Below the pieces are notes generated by a model. It saw only the letters and a program-made list of their open reading frames with translations, did no database searches and was not told the DNA's origin. A DNA stretch of 40,532 nt, taken from positions 1 to 40,532 of the forward strand of contig CALFXR010000167.1 of NCBI GenBank assembly GCA_937958475.1, in the 5' to 3' direction. Positions within the stretch are counted from its first letter, which is position 1. The number at the start of each line of letters is the position of its first letter. This document shows positions 8,048-16,401 of the stretch, piece after piece. Origin of the DNA: an uncultured Mesorhizobium sp. (lineage in GTDB: Bacteria > Pseudomonadota > Alphaproteobacteria > Rhizobiales > Rhizobiaceae). The translations under genes and the position numbers were made by a program.

Positions 8048-8926
8048 ATGCACAGGGCGCCCTTCGCCAAGATGAACGGGCTCGGCAACGAGATCATCGT
8101 TGCCGACATGCGCGGTCGCGCCGACCGGGTCGCGCCCGCCGCGGCGATCGCGCTGAACGCCGACCCGGCGACGCGCTTCGACCAGATCATGGCGATCCAC
8201 GATCCGCGCACGCCGGGCACGGCCAGCTATGTCGAGATCCTCAACTCCGACGGCAGCCGCGCCCAGGCCTGCGGCAACGGCATGCGCTGCGTCGTCCAGG
8301 CGCTCGCCGCGGAGACCGGGCAGAAGCTGTTCACCTTCGAGACGGTGGCCGGAATCCTCAACGCCGAAGAGCACGAGGACGGCTCGATCTCCGTCGACAT
8401 GGGCGTGCCGCGCTTCGGCTGGCAGGACATCCCGCTCGCCGAGGAGTTCCGCGACACGCGCGCCATCGAGCTGCAGATCGGCCCCATCGACGCTCCGGTC
8501 CTGCACTCGCCGTCGGTCGCATCGATGGGCAATCCGCATGCCATATTCTGGGTCGACGACGACGTGTGGAGCTACCAGCTCGACCGCTTCGGCCCGCTGC
8601 TGGAGAACCATCCGATCTTCCCCGAGCGCGCCAACATCACGATCGCGCAGGTGACCGCGCCCGACGCGATGACGATCCGCACCTGGGAGCGCGGCGCCGG
8701 GCTGACGCGCGCCTGCGGCTCGGCCGCCTGCGCTGTCGCCGTCAGTGCCGCCCGCACCGGCCGGACCGGCCGCGAGGTGACCGTCACCGTGCCCGGCGGC
8801 CCGCTGCACATCGCCTGGGGCGCCGACGATCATGTCGTCATGACCGGGCCGGCCGAGTGGGAGTTCTCCGGCTCCTTCGATCCGGCCACCGGCGCCTGGC
8901 AACGCGACCGGCAGGACGTCGCCTGA
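8048..8926 (+). CDS. dapF: Diaminopimelate epimerase
   Basis: DapF converts LL- to meso-diaminopimelate, the cross-linking residue of peptidoglycan and the direct precursor of lysine. It is a PLP-independent two-cysteine racemase. Both catalytic cysteines are visible: Cys75 in QACGNGMRC and Cys223 in TRACGSAACAV. The N-terminal FAKMNGLGNEIIV block and the ASMGNPHAIFWVDD segment are also typical. The 292-residue length is normal. The stop shares its last base with the mtaB start (TGATG), so the genes are coupled. The dapF-mtaB-ftsY order is common in Hyphomicrobiales. Confidence 0.97.
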   Translation: MHRAPFAKMNGLGNEIIVADMRGRADRVAPAAAIALNADPATRFDQIMAIHDPRTPGTASYVEILNSDGSRAQACGNGMRCVVQALAAETGQKLFTFETVAGILNAEEHEDGSISVDMGVPRFGWQDIPLAEEFRDTRAIELQIGPIDAPVLHSPSVASMGNPHAIFWVDDDVWSYQLDRFGPLLENHPIFPERANITIAQVTAPDAMTIRTWERGAGLTRACGSAACAVAVSAARTGRTGREVTVTVPGGPLHIAWGADDHVVMTGPAEWEFSGSFDPATGAWQRDRQDVA

Positions 8927-10209
8927 TGGCGGTGGAGATCGTCACGTTCGGTTGCCGGCTAAATACCTTTGAATCGGAGGTCATGCGCCGGGAAGCTGAA
9001 GCCGCCGGCCTCGGTGGCATCGCCGAAGGTGCGGTGATCTTCAACACCTGCGCCGTCACCGCCGAGGCGGTGCGCCAGGCACGCCAGTCGATCCGCAAGA
9101 CAAGGCGCGAGCGGCCGGGCGCGCGCATCGTCGTCACCGGCTGCGCGGCCCAGACCGAGGCGAGCGCCTTCGCCGCCATGGGAGAGGTCGACCTCGTCAT
9201 CGGCAACGACGACAAGCTGAAGGCGTCGAGCTACCGCGCCCTCCCGGACTTCGGCGTCAACGACACCGAGAAGTGCCGGGTCAACGACATCATGAGCGTG
9301 CGCGAGACGGCCGCGCACATGGTCGACGCCATCGAGGGCCGGGCGCGCGCCTTCGTCCAGGTACAGAACGGCTGCGACCACCGCTGCACCTTCTGCATCA
9401 TCCCCTACGGCCGCGGCAATTCGCGTTCCGTCCCGATGGGCGCCGTCGTCGACCAGGTGAAGCGGCTGGTCGACAACGGCTATGCCGAGATCGTGCTGAC
9501 CGGCGTCGACATGACCAGCTACGGCGCCGACCTGCCCGGCGCGCCGAAGCTCGGCAGGCTGGTGAAGACGATCCTGCGCCAGGTTTCCGGCGTCCGGCGG
9601 CTGAGGCTCTCGTCGATCGATTCGATCGAGGCCGACGCCGACCTGGTCGATGCCATCGCCGGAGAGAGCCGGCTGATGCCGCACCTGCACCTGTCGCTGC
9701 AGTCGGGCGACGACATGATCCTGAAGCGCATGAAGCGGCGCCACCTGCGCGCCGATTCGATCCGCTTCTGCAACGAGATCAGGGCCCTGCGCCCAGACAT
9801 CGTCTTCGGCGCCGACCTCATCGCCGGCTTCCCGACCGAGACGGAGGCGATGTTCGAGAACTCGCTGGCGATCGTGGCGGAATGCGGCCTGACCCACCTC
9901 CACGTCTTCCCCTTCAGCCCGCGCCAGGGCACTCCGGCGGCGCGCATGCCGCAGCTTGCGCGCGCTCTGGTCAAGGAACGCGCGGCGCGCCTGCGCGAGG
10001 CGGGCGAGGCCGCCCATGCGCGGCATCTCGCCGGGATGGCCGGGACCGACCAGTCGATCCTCGTCGAGCGCGACGGCATCGGCCGCACCGAGGATTTCAC
10101 CCTTGCCGCGCTCGATTTCGGCGCGCCGGGCGAGATCGTCGCCGCGCGCATCACCGGGCATGACGGCGCCCGCCTCACCGCCCGGCCGCTCGCCGTGGCG
10201 GCGGCCTGA
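8926..10209 (+). CDS. mtaB: tRNA t6A37 methylthiotransferase MtaB
   Basis: MtaB is a radical-SAM enzyme that converts t6A37 to ms2t6A in tRNA. The 427-residue protein has the three N-terminal cysteines of the MTTase domain (Cys10 in FGCRLN, Cys42 in NTCAVT, Cys73 in TGCAAQ), which bind the auxiliary cluster. The radical-SAM CxxxCxxC is at Cys150, Cys154 and Cys157 (CDHRCTFC), followed by IIPYGRGNSRS. The shorter form without a long TRAM tail and the FGCRLN start favour MtaB over MiaB or RimO. The ATG at 8926 overlaps the dapF stop. The open frame upstream to 8566 is a shadow of dapF. Its substrate nucleoside is made by the TsaD system. Confidence 0.95.
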   Translation: MAVEIVTFGCRLNTFESEVMRREAEAAGLGGIAEGAVIFNTCAVTAEAVRQARQSIRKTRRERPGARIVVTGCAAQTEASAFAAMGEVDLVIGNDDKLKASSYRALPDFGVNDTEKCRVNDIMSVRETAAHMVDAIEGRARAFVQVQNGCDHRCTFCIIPYGRGNSRSVPMGAVVDQVKRLVDNGYAEIVLTGVDMTSYGADLPGAPKLGRLVKTILRQVSGVRRLRLSSIDSIEADADLVDAIAGESRLMPHLHLSLQSGDDMILKRMKRRHLRADSIRFCNEIRALRPDIVFGADLIAGFPTETEAMFENSLAIVAECGLTHLHVFPFSPRQGTPAARMPQLARALVKERAARLREAGEAAHARHLAGMAGTDQSILVERDGIGRTEDFTLAALDFGAPGEIVAARITGHDGARLTARPLAVAAA

Positions 10210-10219
10210 GGAGGCGACC

Positions 10220-11758
10220 ATGGCTCTCGGTTTCATCAGGAAGGTCTTCTCCTTCGGCAAGCGCGACGCCGAACCGAAGCCCGAAGCTCCCATGCCCGCC
10301 GCGGCGGAGACGTTGCCGCCGGTCACAGCGCCCGGGACGCCCGCTGCCTCAGCCGTTTCCGCGGTCGAAGCAACGCCGGCACCCCTGCCCGCATCGCGGG
10401 CCGCGGCCATGCCCGGACCGCAGGCGCCAGCTGTCCGGGAACCTGTCGCGAAAGCGCCCGAGCCGGAGGCGGCGAGGACCGGGGATGCTGCCGAAAAGGC
10501 GCCGGTCGAAGTCGCAGCGGCTACGGTCGGAGCGGACGCGGTCATCGATATAGAGCCGGCAAAGGAACAGGTCGTCGAGCCGCTCCCGTCGCCGTCACCC
10601 GCGACCGGAGAAGCCCCTGCCGCAGCGGCCGAGGCCGAGATTGCCGCGCCGATCCGCCAGCCGTCGCCGCTCGATCCCGACCCGCTGATCGCCGAACTGG
10701 CGCCCGAACTTGCGGCCGCACCGGCGCCGCCGCCATCATCTCCGCCATCGCCGCCGGCGCCCGTCGCGACGAGGGTCACGGTAGCGAAGACCGTCGAGGC
10801 GAAGGCGGCGCCGGCAGAGCCCGTCGCCGCGGCGGAACCGCGCCAGTCCTGGCTGCAGCGGCTGCGCGGCGGCCTGGCGCGCTCCTCGCGCGAACTGACC
10901 GTCAACATCGCCGGCGTCTTCACCAAGCGCAAGCTCGACGAGGATACGCTGCAGGACCTCGAGGACGTCCTGCTGCGCGCCGACCTCGGCATGGAGACGG
11001 CGATCCGCATCACCGGTGCGCTCGCCTCGGGGCGCCACGGCCGCAACGTCTCCGACGAGGAGGTGCGCGCGATCATGGCCCAGGAGATCGAGAAGGTATT
11101 GACGCCGGTCGCCGGCGCGCTCGAGCTCGACCTGTCGCACAAGCCGCACGTCGTCCTCGTCGTCGGGGTCAACGGCACCGGCAAGACGACGACGATCGGC
11201 AAGCTCGCCGCGAAGCTCGCCGCGGGCGGCCTGAAGGTGACGCTCGCCGCCGGCGACACGTTCCGCGCGGCGGCGATCGAACAGCTGAAGATCTGGGGCG
11301 AGCGCACCGGTTCGCCGGTCGTCGCCTCGAAGCTCGGAGCCGATGCCGCCGGCCTCGCCTACGACGCGTTCGAGAAGGCGAAGGCCGCCGGCTCCGACGT
11401 GCTGATCATCGACACGGCCGGCCGCCTGCAGAACAAGACCGAGCTGATGGCGGAACTCGAGAAGATCGTCCGCGTGCTCGGCAAGCTCGATCCCGACGCG
11501 CCGCACACGGTGCTGCAGACGGTCGACGCCACGACCGGGCAGAATGCGCTGAACCAGGTCGAGATCTTCCGCAACGTCGCCGGCGTCAACGGGCTGGTCA
11601 TGACCAAGCTCGACGGCACGGCGCGCGGTGGCATTCTGGTCGCCATTGCCGCCAAGCACCGGCTGCCGGTCTACTTCATCGGCGTCGGCGAGCAGGTCGA
11701 CGACCTAGAACCCTTCTCGGCGCGCGATTTCGCCCGGGCAATAGCGGGAGTGGCCTGA
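10220..11758 (+). CDS. ftsY: Signal recognition particle receptor FtsY
   Basis: FtsY is the membrane-associated GTPase that docks SRP-bound ribosomes at the Sec translocon. The 512-residue protein has a long Ala/Pro/Glu-rich N-terminal A domain (about 20-205) and then the NG domain. GTPase motifs are clear: G1 GVNGTGKTTTIGKLA, DTFRAAAIEQL, G3 DTAGRLQNKTELM and G4 TKLDGTARGG. A very good ribosome site, GAGGAGG, lies just before the ATG at 10220, ten bases after mtaB. The poly-Pro/Ala stretch near residues 155-185 is low-complexity and likely disordered. Confidence 0.97.
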   Translation: MALGFIRKVFSFGKRDAEPKPEAPMPAAAETLPPVTAPGTPAASAVSAVEATPAPLPASRAAAMPGPQAPAVREPVAKAPEPEAARTGDAAEKAPVEVAAATVGADAVIDIEPAKEQVVEPLPSPSPATGEAPAAAAEAEIAAPIRQPSPLDPDPLIAELAPELAAAPAPPPSSPPSPPAPVATRVTVAKTVEAKAAPAEPVAAAEPRQSWLQRLRGGLARSSRELTVNIAGVFTKRKLDEDTLQDLEDVLLRADLGMETAIRITGALASGRHGRNVSDEEVRAIMAQEIEKVLTPVAGALELDLSHKPHVVLVVGVNGTGKTTTIGKLAAKLAAGGLKVTLAAGDTFRAAAIEQLKIWGERTGSPVVASKLGADAAGLAYDAFEKAKAAGSDVLIIDTAGRLQNKTELMAELEKIVRVLGKLDPDAPHTVLQTVDATTGQNALNQVEIFRNVAGVNGLVMTKLDGTARGGILVAIAAKHRLPVYFIGVGEQVDDLEPFSARDFARAIAGVA

Positions 11759-11761
11759 ACG

Positions 11762-12409
11762 ATGGGCGAACCGGTCTTCGAACGCGATCCCAGCGATCCC
11801 GGGCGCAAGGACATCAACCCGCTGCTGAAGCTGGCGCTCGAGCTCGGGCCGCTTCTCGTCTTCTTCTTCGCCAACACGCGCGGCGAGTGGCTGGTCGGGA
11901 TGCTGCCGGCGCTCGGCCGTCTCGGCGGGCCGATCTTCGTCGCCACCGGCCTGTTCATGGTCGCGACGGCTCTCGCGCTGGCGGTGTCCTGGGCGCTTAC
12001 CCGCACGCTGCCGATCATGCCGCTGGTGTCCGGCGTCGTCGTCTTCGTCTTCGGCGCGCTGACGCTCTATCTGCAGGACGACATCTTCATCAAGATGAAG
12101 CCGACGATCGTCAACACGCTGTTCGGCGCGGTCCTGCTCGGCGGGCTGGTCTTCGGCAAGGCGCTGCTCGGCTATGTCTTCGACAGCGCCTTTCACCTCG
12201 ACCAGCAGGGCTGGCGCGCGCTGACGCTGCGCTGGGGGCTGTTCTTCCTGCTCCTCGCCGTGCTCAACGAACTGGTGTGGCGCAACTTCTCCACCGACAC
12301 CTGGGTCGCTTTCAAGGTGTGGGGGATCATGCCGATCACGCTCGTCTTCACCTTCAGCCAGATGCCGCTGATCATGCGGCACTCGCTCGACGAGAACCGG
12401 CGGAAATAG
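11762..12409 (+). CDS. ispZ: Inner membrane septation protein IspZ/YciB
   Basis: The 215-residue protein has five hydrophobic segments and family marks LLKLALELGPLLVFFFAN near the N-terminus, FIKMKPTIVN in the middle, and WRNFSTDTWVAFKVWG followed by a last membrane helix. It is the YciB/IspZ (intracellular septation protein A) family, implicated in envelope integrity and interaction with elongation and division proteins. The ATG follows the ftsY stop by three bases, so it is probably the last gene of the dapF-mtaB-ftsY-ispZ operon. It converges with the minus-strand GGDEF/EAL gene 33 bases downstream. Confidence 0.95.
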   Translation: MGEPVFERDPSDPGRKDINPLLKLALELGPLLVFFFANTRGEWLVGMLPALGRLGGPIFVATGLFMVATALALAVSWALTRTLPIMPLVSGVVVFVFGALTLYLQDDIFIKMKPTIVNTLFGAVLLGGLVFGKALLGYVFDSAFHLDQQGWRALTLRWGLFFLLLAVLNELVWRNFSTDTWVAFKVWGIMPITLVFTFSQMPLIMRHSLDENRRK

Positions 12410-12442
12410 GCAGAGGCCTCCGCGCGGCCGAACGGACGCCCG

Positions 12443-14263
12443 TCAGGCCCGGAGGCGCGTGGTGACGCCGGTTCGCCCGCCGATGAGGCGCCGCGCCGTG
12501 GCGGCGTCCTCGGGCCGGCCGAACAGATAGCCCTGGCCGCCTTCGCAGCCGTGCGCGCCGAGCCAGTCGCGCTGCGCCTGGGTCTCGATGCCTTCCGCCA
12601 CGGTCTCCAGGTCGAGGTCGCGGGCAAGCGACAGGACCGCCGCGACGATCGCCGCCGCGCCCTTGTCCCTGTCGAGGTCGGCGATGAAGGACCGGTCGAT
12701 CTTGATGCGGTCGAGCGGCATCAGCCGCAGATGGTTGAGCGACGAATAGCCGGTGCCGAAATCGTCCAGGGAAATCTCGATGCCGAACTGCTTCAGCGTC
12801 GTCAGCGTCTCCCGCGACATGCGCTCGTCGGCGAGCAGCGCCGTCTCGGTGACCTCGAGCTTCAACCGTCCCGGCGACATCTCGAAACGGCCGAGGATGC
12901 GGATGACGTCGAGCGCGAAGCCGGGCTTGCGCAGCTGTACGGGCGACAGGTTGACCGAGATGCAGATGCCGGGCGGCCAGCCGGATGCCTCGCGGCAGGC
13001 CTCGGCGAGCACCCATTCGCCGAGCGCGCCGATGATGCCGGTCTCCTCGGCCAGCGGGATGAACTCGCCCGGCGAGATCGCGCCGCGCCGCGGATGCGTC
13101 CAGCGCAGCAGCGCCTCGAATCCGGTCAGCGCGCCCGTCCCGAGCGAGACCAGCGGCTGGTAGGCGAGGTGGAGCTGGTTGCCCGCGATGGCATTGCGGA
13201 GATCCTCGGTGAGGTCGCGCCGCGCCTGCATCAGGGCTTCCATCTCGGGCGCGAACAGGCGGAACGTGTGCCGACCGCCCTTCTTCGCCGCCTGCAGGGC
13301 GAGATCGGCGCGGCTTCCCAGGCGTTGCAGGTCGTCGCCGTCGCAGCGCGACCGCGCGATGCCGATGCTGACGCCGGCCGAGATCGGCCCGTGATCGAGC
13401 ACGAAGGCCGGCTCGAAGGCAGCCAGCAGTCGGTCGGCGATGCGTTGGCCGTCGGGGTCGATGTCCGAGGCGGGCAGGACGACCCCGAATTCGTCGCTGC
13501 CGAGCCGCGCCAGGAACGCGCAGCGCGGCAAGGCGGCCTCAAGGCGCCGCGTCGCTTCCTGGAGCAGCCGGTCGCCGACCTGGTGGCCGAAGGAATCGTT
13601 GATGCTCTTGAAGTCGTCGATGTCCAGGCAGAACAGGTTAAGGGGTCTGCCGCGCTGGAGATCGGCCTCGACCCGTTCGTGGAAACGCGCCCGGTTCGGC
13701 AGGCCGGTCAGCGTGTCGTTGTAGGCAAGACGTTCGATGCGCTGCTGTGCCTCGGCATGCTCCATGGCGATCGCGCAGAGGTGAACGGCGGTGGCGACGA
13801 CGAGCCGTTCCGCCTCGCTGGGGCCGCGCGGCGTGCGGTAGTAGAAGGCGAAGGTGCCGGCCACCCGGCCGGCGCGGGAGCGTATCGGACTCGACCAGCA
13901 GGCCCGCAACCCGTGGGCAAGTGCCAGTTCCTTGTAGGACGCCCAGAGCGGATCGCTGGCGATGTCGGTCACCTCGACCGGCTCGCCGCGATAGGCGGCG
14001 GTGCCGCAGGAGCCGGTGCTCGGCCCGATCGACAGGCCCTCGAGGGCCGCGGAATAGTCGGGCGAGAGGCTCGGCGCGGCCAGCGGATGGATCAGCCCCG
14101 CCGCGTCGACGGTGAGGATGCTGCAGACCGCATGGGGCGCCAGCCGCTCGGCGTGACGGCAGACGCTCTCGGCCACGGCCAACAGGGATTCGCCGGTCGC
14201 CACCGCCTCGAGCGTCTCGCTGCGCAACCGGTTCAATCCCTCGAGGATAGTTCCGTCGACCAT
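12443..14263 (-). CDS. GAF-GGDEF-EAL cyclic-di-GMP protein (likely phosphodiesterase)
   Basis: This 606-residue soluble protein has a GAF sensor domain (about 10-170), a GGDEF domain (175-335) and an EAL domain (350-595). The GGDEF signature reads GSDEF (255-259). The I-site position RxxD five residues upstream reads RCAF, so the inhibitory site is lost. The EAL domain looks intact: EALLRW, SVNLSPVQL, LEVTETALL, DDFGTGYSS, KIDRSFI, AEGIET and QGYLFGRP. It is therefore expected to hydrolyse c-di-GMP, with cyclase activity doubtful. The start at 14263 is chosen for the AAGGTG site four bases upstream; the frame is open to 14317. No membrane segment is seen. The signal bound by the GAF domain cannot be read from the sequence. 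Confidence 0.95.
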   Translation of the reverse strand: MVDGTILEGLNRLRSETLEAVATGESLLAVAESVCRHAERLAPHAVCSILTVDAAGLIHPLAAPSLSPDYSAALEGLSIGPSTGSCGTAAYRGEPVEVTDIASDPLWASYKELALAHGLRACWSSPIRSRAGRVAGTFAFYYRTPRGPSEAERLVVATAVHLCAIAMEHAEAQQRIERLAYNDTLTGLPNRARFHERVEADLQRGRPLNLFCLDIDDFKSINDSFGHQVGDRLLQEATRRLEAALPRCAFLARLGSDEFGVVLPASDIDPDGQRIADRLLAAFEPAFVLDHGPISAGVSIGIARSRCDGDDLQRLGSRADLALQAAKKGGRHTFRLFAPEMEALMQARRDLTEDLRNAIAGNQLHLAYQPLVSLGTGALTGFEALLRWTHPRRGAISPGEFIPLAEETGIIGALGEWVLAEACREASGWPPGICISVNLSPVQLRKPGFALDVIRILGRFEMSPGRLKLEVTETALLADERMSRETLTTLKQFGIEISLDDFGTGYSSLNHLRLMPLDRIKIDRSFIADLDRDKGAAAIVAAVLSLARDLDLETVAEGIETQAQRDWLGAHGCEGGQGYLFGRPEDAATARRLIGGRTGVTTRLRA

Positions 14264-14440
14264 CGCACACCTTCGTGAGGTACCGACCCTAGCCGGGAAC
14301 GGTAAACCTTCCGTCAAACAGCGTACGGAATTCCCGAACGCCTAGTCGCGGAAAATTCGCAGCGCATTTTTCGGTTCCGTCATCCGCCCGCGCGAAGTAA
14401 CGTCCGGTCGATCCGACGAGCGGAAAGGGCAGCCGGCGCC

Positions 14441-15055
14441 ATGGACTTCATCACGACGCGCGAACAACTGCGATCCCTTTACAAGACTCCCGGAACGGCA
14501 GCGGTACGCAAGGAACTGCGCCGGCTCGACGGCCACTGCCGCAACTTCATCGAGCGCAGCCCCTTCGTCCTGATCGGCTCGTCCGACGAGGCCGGCAATG
14601 CCGACGTCACGCCGAAGGGTGACAGGCCGGGTTTCGCGCTGGTGATCGACGATGCGACCATCGCCATCCCCGACCGGCCGGGAAACAACCGGCTGGACAC
14701 GCTGGAGAACATCCTCGTCAATCCGGCCGTCGGTCTGCTTTTTCTCATCCCGGGCATGAACGAGACCCTGCGGGTCAACGGCCATGCGCGCCTGACGACC
14801 GATGCGAATCTGTGCGAACGCCTGTCGGTCGACGGGAAGAAGCCGCAATGCGCGATCGTCGTCTCCGTCCGCGCCACCTATCTGCACTGTGCCAAGGCCT
14901 TCCTCCGTTCCGGCCTGTGGGAACCGTCCACCTGGATCGATCGCACGACGATGCCCACCCTCGGACAGATGCTGAAAGACCAGCTCGAACTGCCGGAACC
15001 GGCCGAGAAGACCGACGAGTGGCTCGAGACGAGCTATCGCCAGTCGATGTGGTAG
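14441..15055 (+). CDS. PPOX-class FMN-dependent enzyme (DR_2398/MSMEG_1061-like)
   Basis: The 204-residue protein belongs to the split-barrel pyridoxamine-5'-phosphate-oxidase fold, in the subgroup defined as TIGR04025. Family marks are the FVLIGSSDEAGNADVTPKGD strand pair, IPDRPGNNRLDTLENI, VGLLFLIPGMNETLRVNGHA and a late PPOX-type KAFLRSGLW. Members bind FMN; the natural substrate is unknown and the name pyridoxamine oxidase would be misleading. It begins 177 bases from the divergent GGDEF/EAL gene, with a GGAAAGGG-like ribosome region about 13 bases upstream. Confidence 0.88.
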   Translation: MDFITTREQLRSLYKTPGTAAVRKELRRLDGHCRNFIERSPFVLIGSSDEAGNADVTPKGDRPGFALVIDDATIAIPDRPGNNRLDTLENILVNPAVGLLFLIPGMNETLRVNGHARLTTDANLCERLSVDGKKPQCAIVVSVRATYLHCAKAFLRSGLWEPSTWIDRTTMPTLGQMLKDQLELPEPAEKTDEWLETSYRQSMW

Positions 15056-15091
15056 CCCGCCCCCGCGGCGCCGACATATGCACCCAGCGCA

Positions 15092-15108
15092 ATGCTGCAA
15101 TGCAGCAT
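15092..15108. promoter_or_regulatory. Perfect palindrome ATGCTGC-AAT-GCAGCAT, PhaR-like site
   Basis: Seven-base arms flank AAT. The core CTGC-N3-GCAG matches the site described for PhaR, the polyhydroxybutyrate-responsive repressor of alphaproteobacteria. It lies 72-88 bases before the DUF1127 start codon, in an otherwise gene-free 124-base gap. The palindrome is seen directly; the regulator is inferred from a remembered consensus. Confidence 0.5.
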
Positions 15109-15179
15109 GATGCGTTGAAATGCATGTCGCCAGGGGCGAACCTAGCGGAGGGAGGAGCAACCGCCGTCAGGGGATTGCC

Positions 15180-15347
15180 ATGGCCCTTTCCGACATCGTC
15201 CGCCGCGCCCGAAGAAGCATGACCCGGCGCGCCGAATACCATCGCCTCTTCCGCGAGATCGAGAGCTTTTCGGATCGGGAACTGTGCGAGATGGGAACCA
15301 CCCGCCACGAGATCCGCCGCGAGGCCTGGCGTGCCGTCTACGGCTGA
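15180..15347 (+). CDS. DUF1127 small arginine-rich protein
   Basis: This 55-residue, Arg-rich protein ends in the DUF1127 (YjiS-like) domain: FSDRELCEMGTTRHEIRREAWR. In Agrobacterium and relatives such micro-proteins affect carbon and phosphate metabolism and some bind RNA or sensor kinases. The ATG at 15180 is chosen because the DUF1127 length and a CAGGGG site seven bases upstream both fit; the frame is open 20 codons further back without conserved sequence. It is preceded by the palindrome at 15092-15108. It converges with the carrier gene that ends 19 bases downstream. Confidence 0.9.
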   Translation: MALSDIVRRARRSMTRRAEYHRLFREIESFSDRELCEMGTTRHEIRREAWRAVYG

Positions 15348-15365
15348 GCCGGTCTGCGGCGACGA

Positions 15366-16250
15366 TCAGGCTGCGGCCGGGGCCGTCGGCGAAGCGCCCC
15401 GCTTGATGAAGTAGACGACGATGGCTGCGGTAACGTAGGCGATCAGACCATAGATTGCGGGCGGTATGGCCATCTCGGAATTGTTGAGCAGCGTCGGGCT
15501 CATCGCGATGGCGATGACGAGCGTCGAGTTGTGGATACCCACTTCCATGCAGATGGCGATCGCCTGCCTGCGTTCCAGGCGCATCAGGCGCGGAACGCCG
15601 TAGCCGATCGCCAGGCTGATAAGGTTGAAGGCAAGCGTCGCCACCCCGATCACGGGACCCCAGGTCAGAAGCGTGTTCCACTCCTGGATCAGCGCCACGA
15701 GGACGATGCCCGCAAGGAACAGCGACGACATGATCTTCACGGGGCGATCGAGCGTGATCGCGAGCGCGCCGTAGCGGTCGCGCACGAACATGCCGATCGC
15801 CACCGGGATCAACACCAGTGCGAAGACCTGGAGCACCTTGTCGATTTGCAGCGGAATGACCTTTCCCTCGCCGTAGAAGAACATCAGCGAAAAATTCACG
15901 ATGATCGGCAGCGTCACCAGCGCCAGCACCGTGTTGATGGTGGTCAGCGTGATGTTGAGCGCGACATCGCCCCCGGCGAGATGGCTGTAGAGATTGGCCG
16001 AGGAGCCGCCCGGGCTTGCCGCGAGCAGCATCATGCCGACGGCGACCGCCGCCGGAAGCGCCGACGCGTAGACGATGCCGAAGCAGATCACCGGAAGGAT
16101 CAGCGTCTGGCAGATCAGCGCCACAACGACGGGTTTGGGTCGCGAAATGACCTGACGGAAGTCCGCGACCGTCAAGGACAGTCCAAGTCCCAACATGATG
16201 ACGACGAGCGCCATGGGTAGAAGAATGCTGAACACAGCGCTCGATTGCAT
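15366..16250 (-). CDS. Bile acid:sodium symporter (BASS) family transporter
   Basis: The 294-residue protein has eight to ten hydrophobic segments and the BASS-family pattern: MALVVIMLGLGLSLTVADFRQV in the first repeat, LLAASPGGSSANLYSHLAGGDVALNITLTT in the crossover region, and VGIHNSTLVIAIAM in the second repeat. These helix-break motifs bind sodium and substrate in this fold. The substrate is not predictable; members carry bile acids, pyruvate, pantoate and other organic acids. The ATG at 16250 is preferred, with GAGGGG about ten bases upstream; a TTG at 16268 is possible. It is followed on the same strand only by the end of the DUF1127 gene region, so it is probably monocistronic. Confidence 0.9.
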   Translation of the reverse strand: MQSSAVFSILLPMALVVIMLGLGLSLTVADFRQVISRPKPVVVALICQTLILPVICFGIVYASALPAAVAVGMMLLAASPGGSSANLYSHLAGGDVALNITLTTINTVLALVTLPIIVNFSLMFFYGEGKVIPLQIDKVLQVFALVLIPVAIGMFVRDRYGALAITLDRPVKIMSSLFLAGIVLVALIQEWNTLLTWGPVIGVATLAFNLISLAIGYGVPRLMRLERRQAIAICMEVGIHNSTLVIAIAMSPTLLNNSEMAIPPAIYGLIAYVTAAIVVYFIKRGASPTAPAAA

Positions 16251-16401
16251 ACCGAAAGTGCCCCTCAATCGGATAGAATCTGCTATAGCAGGCTAGCCGA
16301 TACGGAAGCGATAATGAAGCGCCTTCGGCGAAGGGATGCTCAGGCCCGACTCGTTTGGCCGGGGCCGGCGGCAGGCAGGCGGAGACGCGCCGCGATCCGC
16401 C

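Noticed and set aside
12412..12465. Inverted repeat GCCTCCG / CGGAGGC between the convergent ispZ and GGDEF/EAL genes
   Set aside because: The loop is about 29 bases and there is no T-run, so it is not a convincing terminator.
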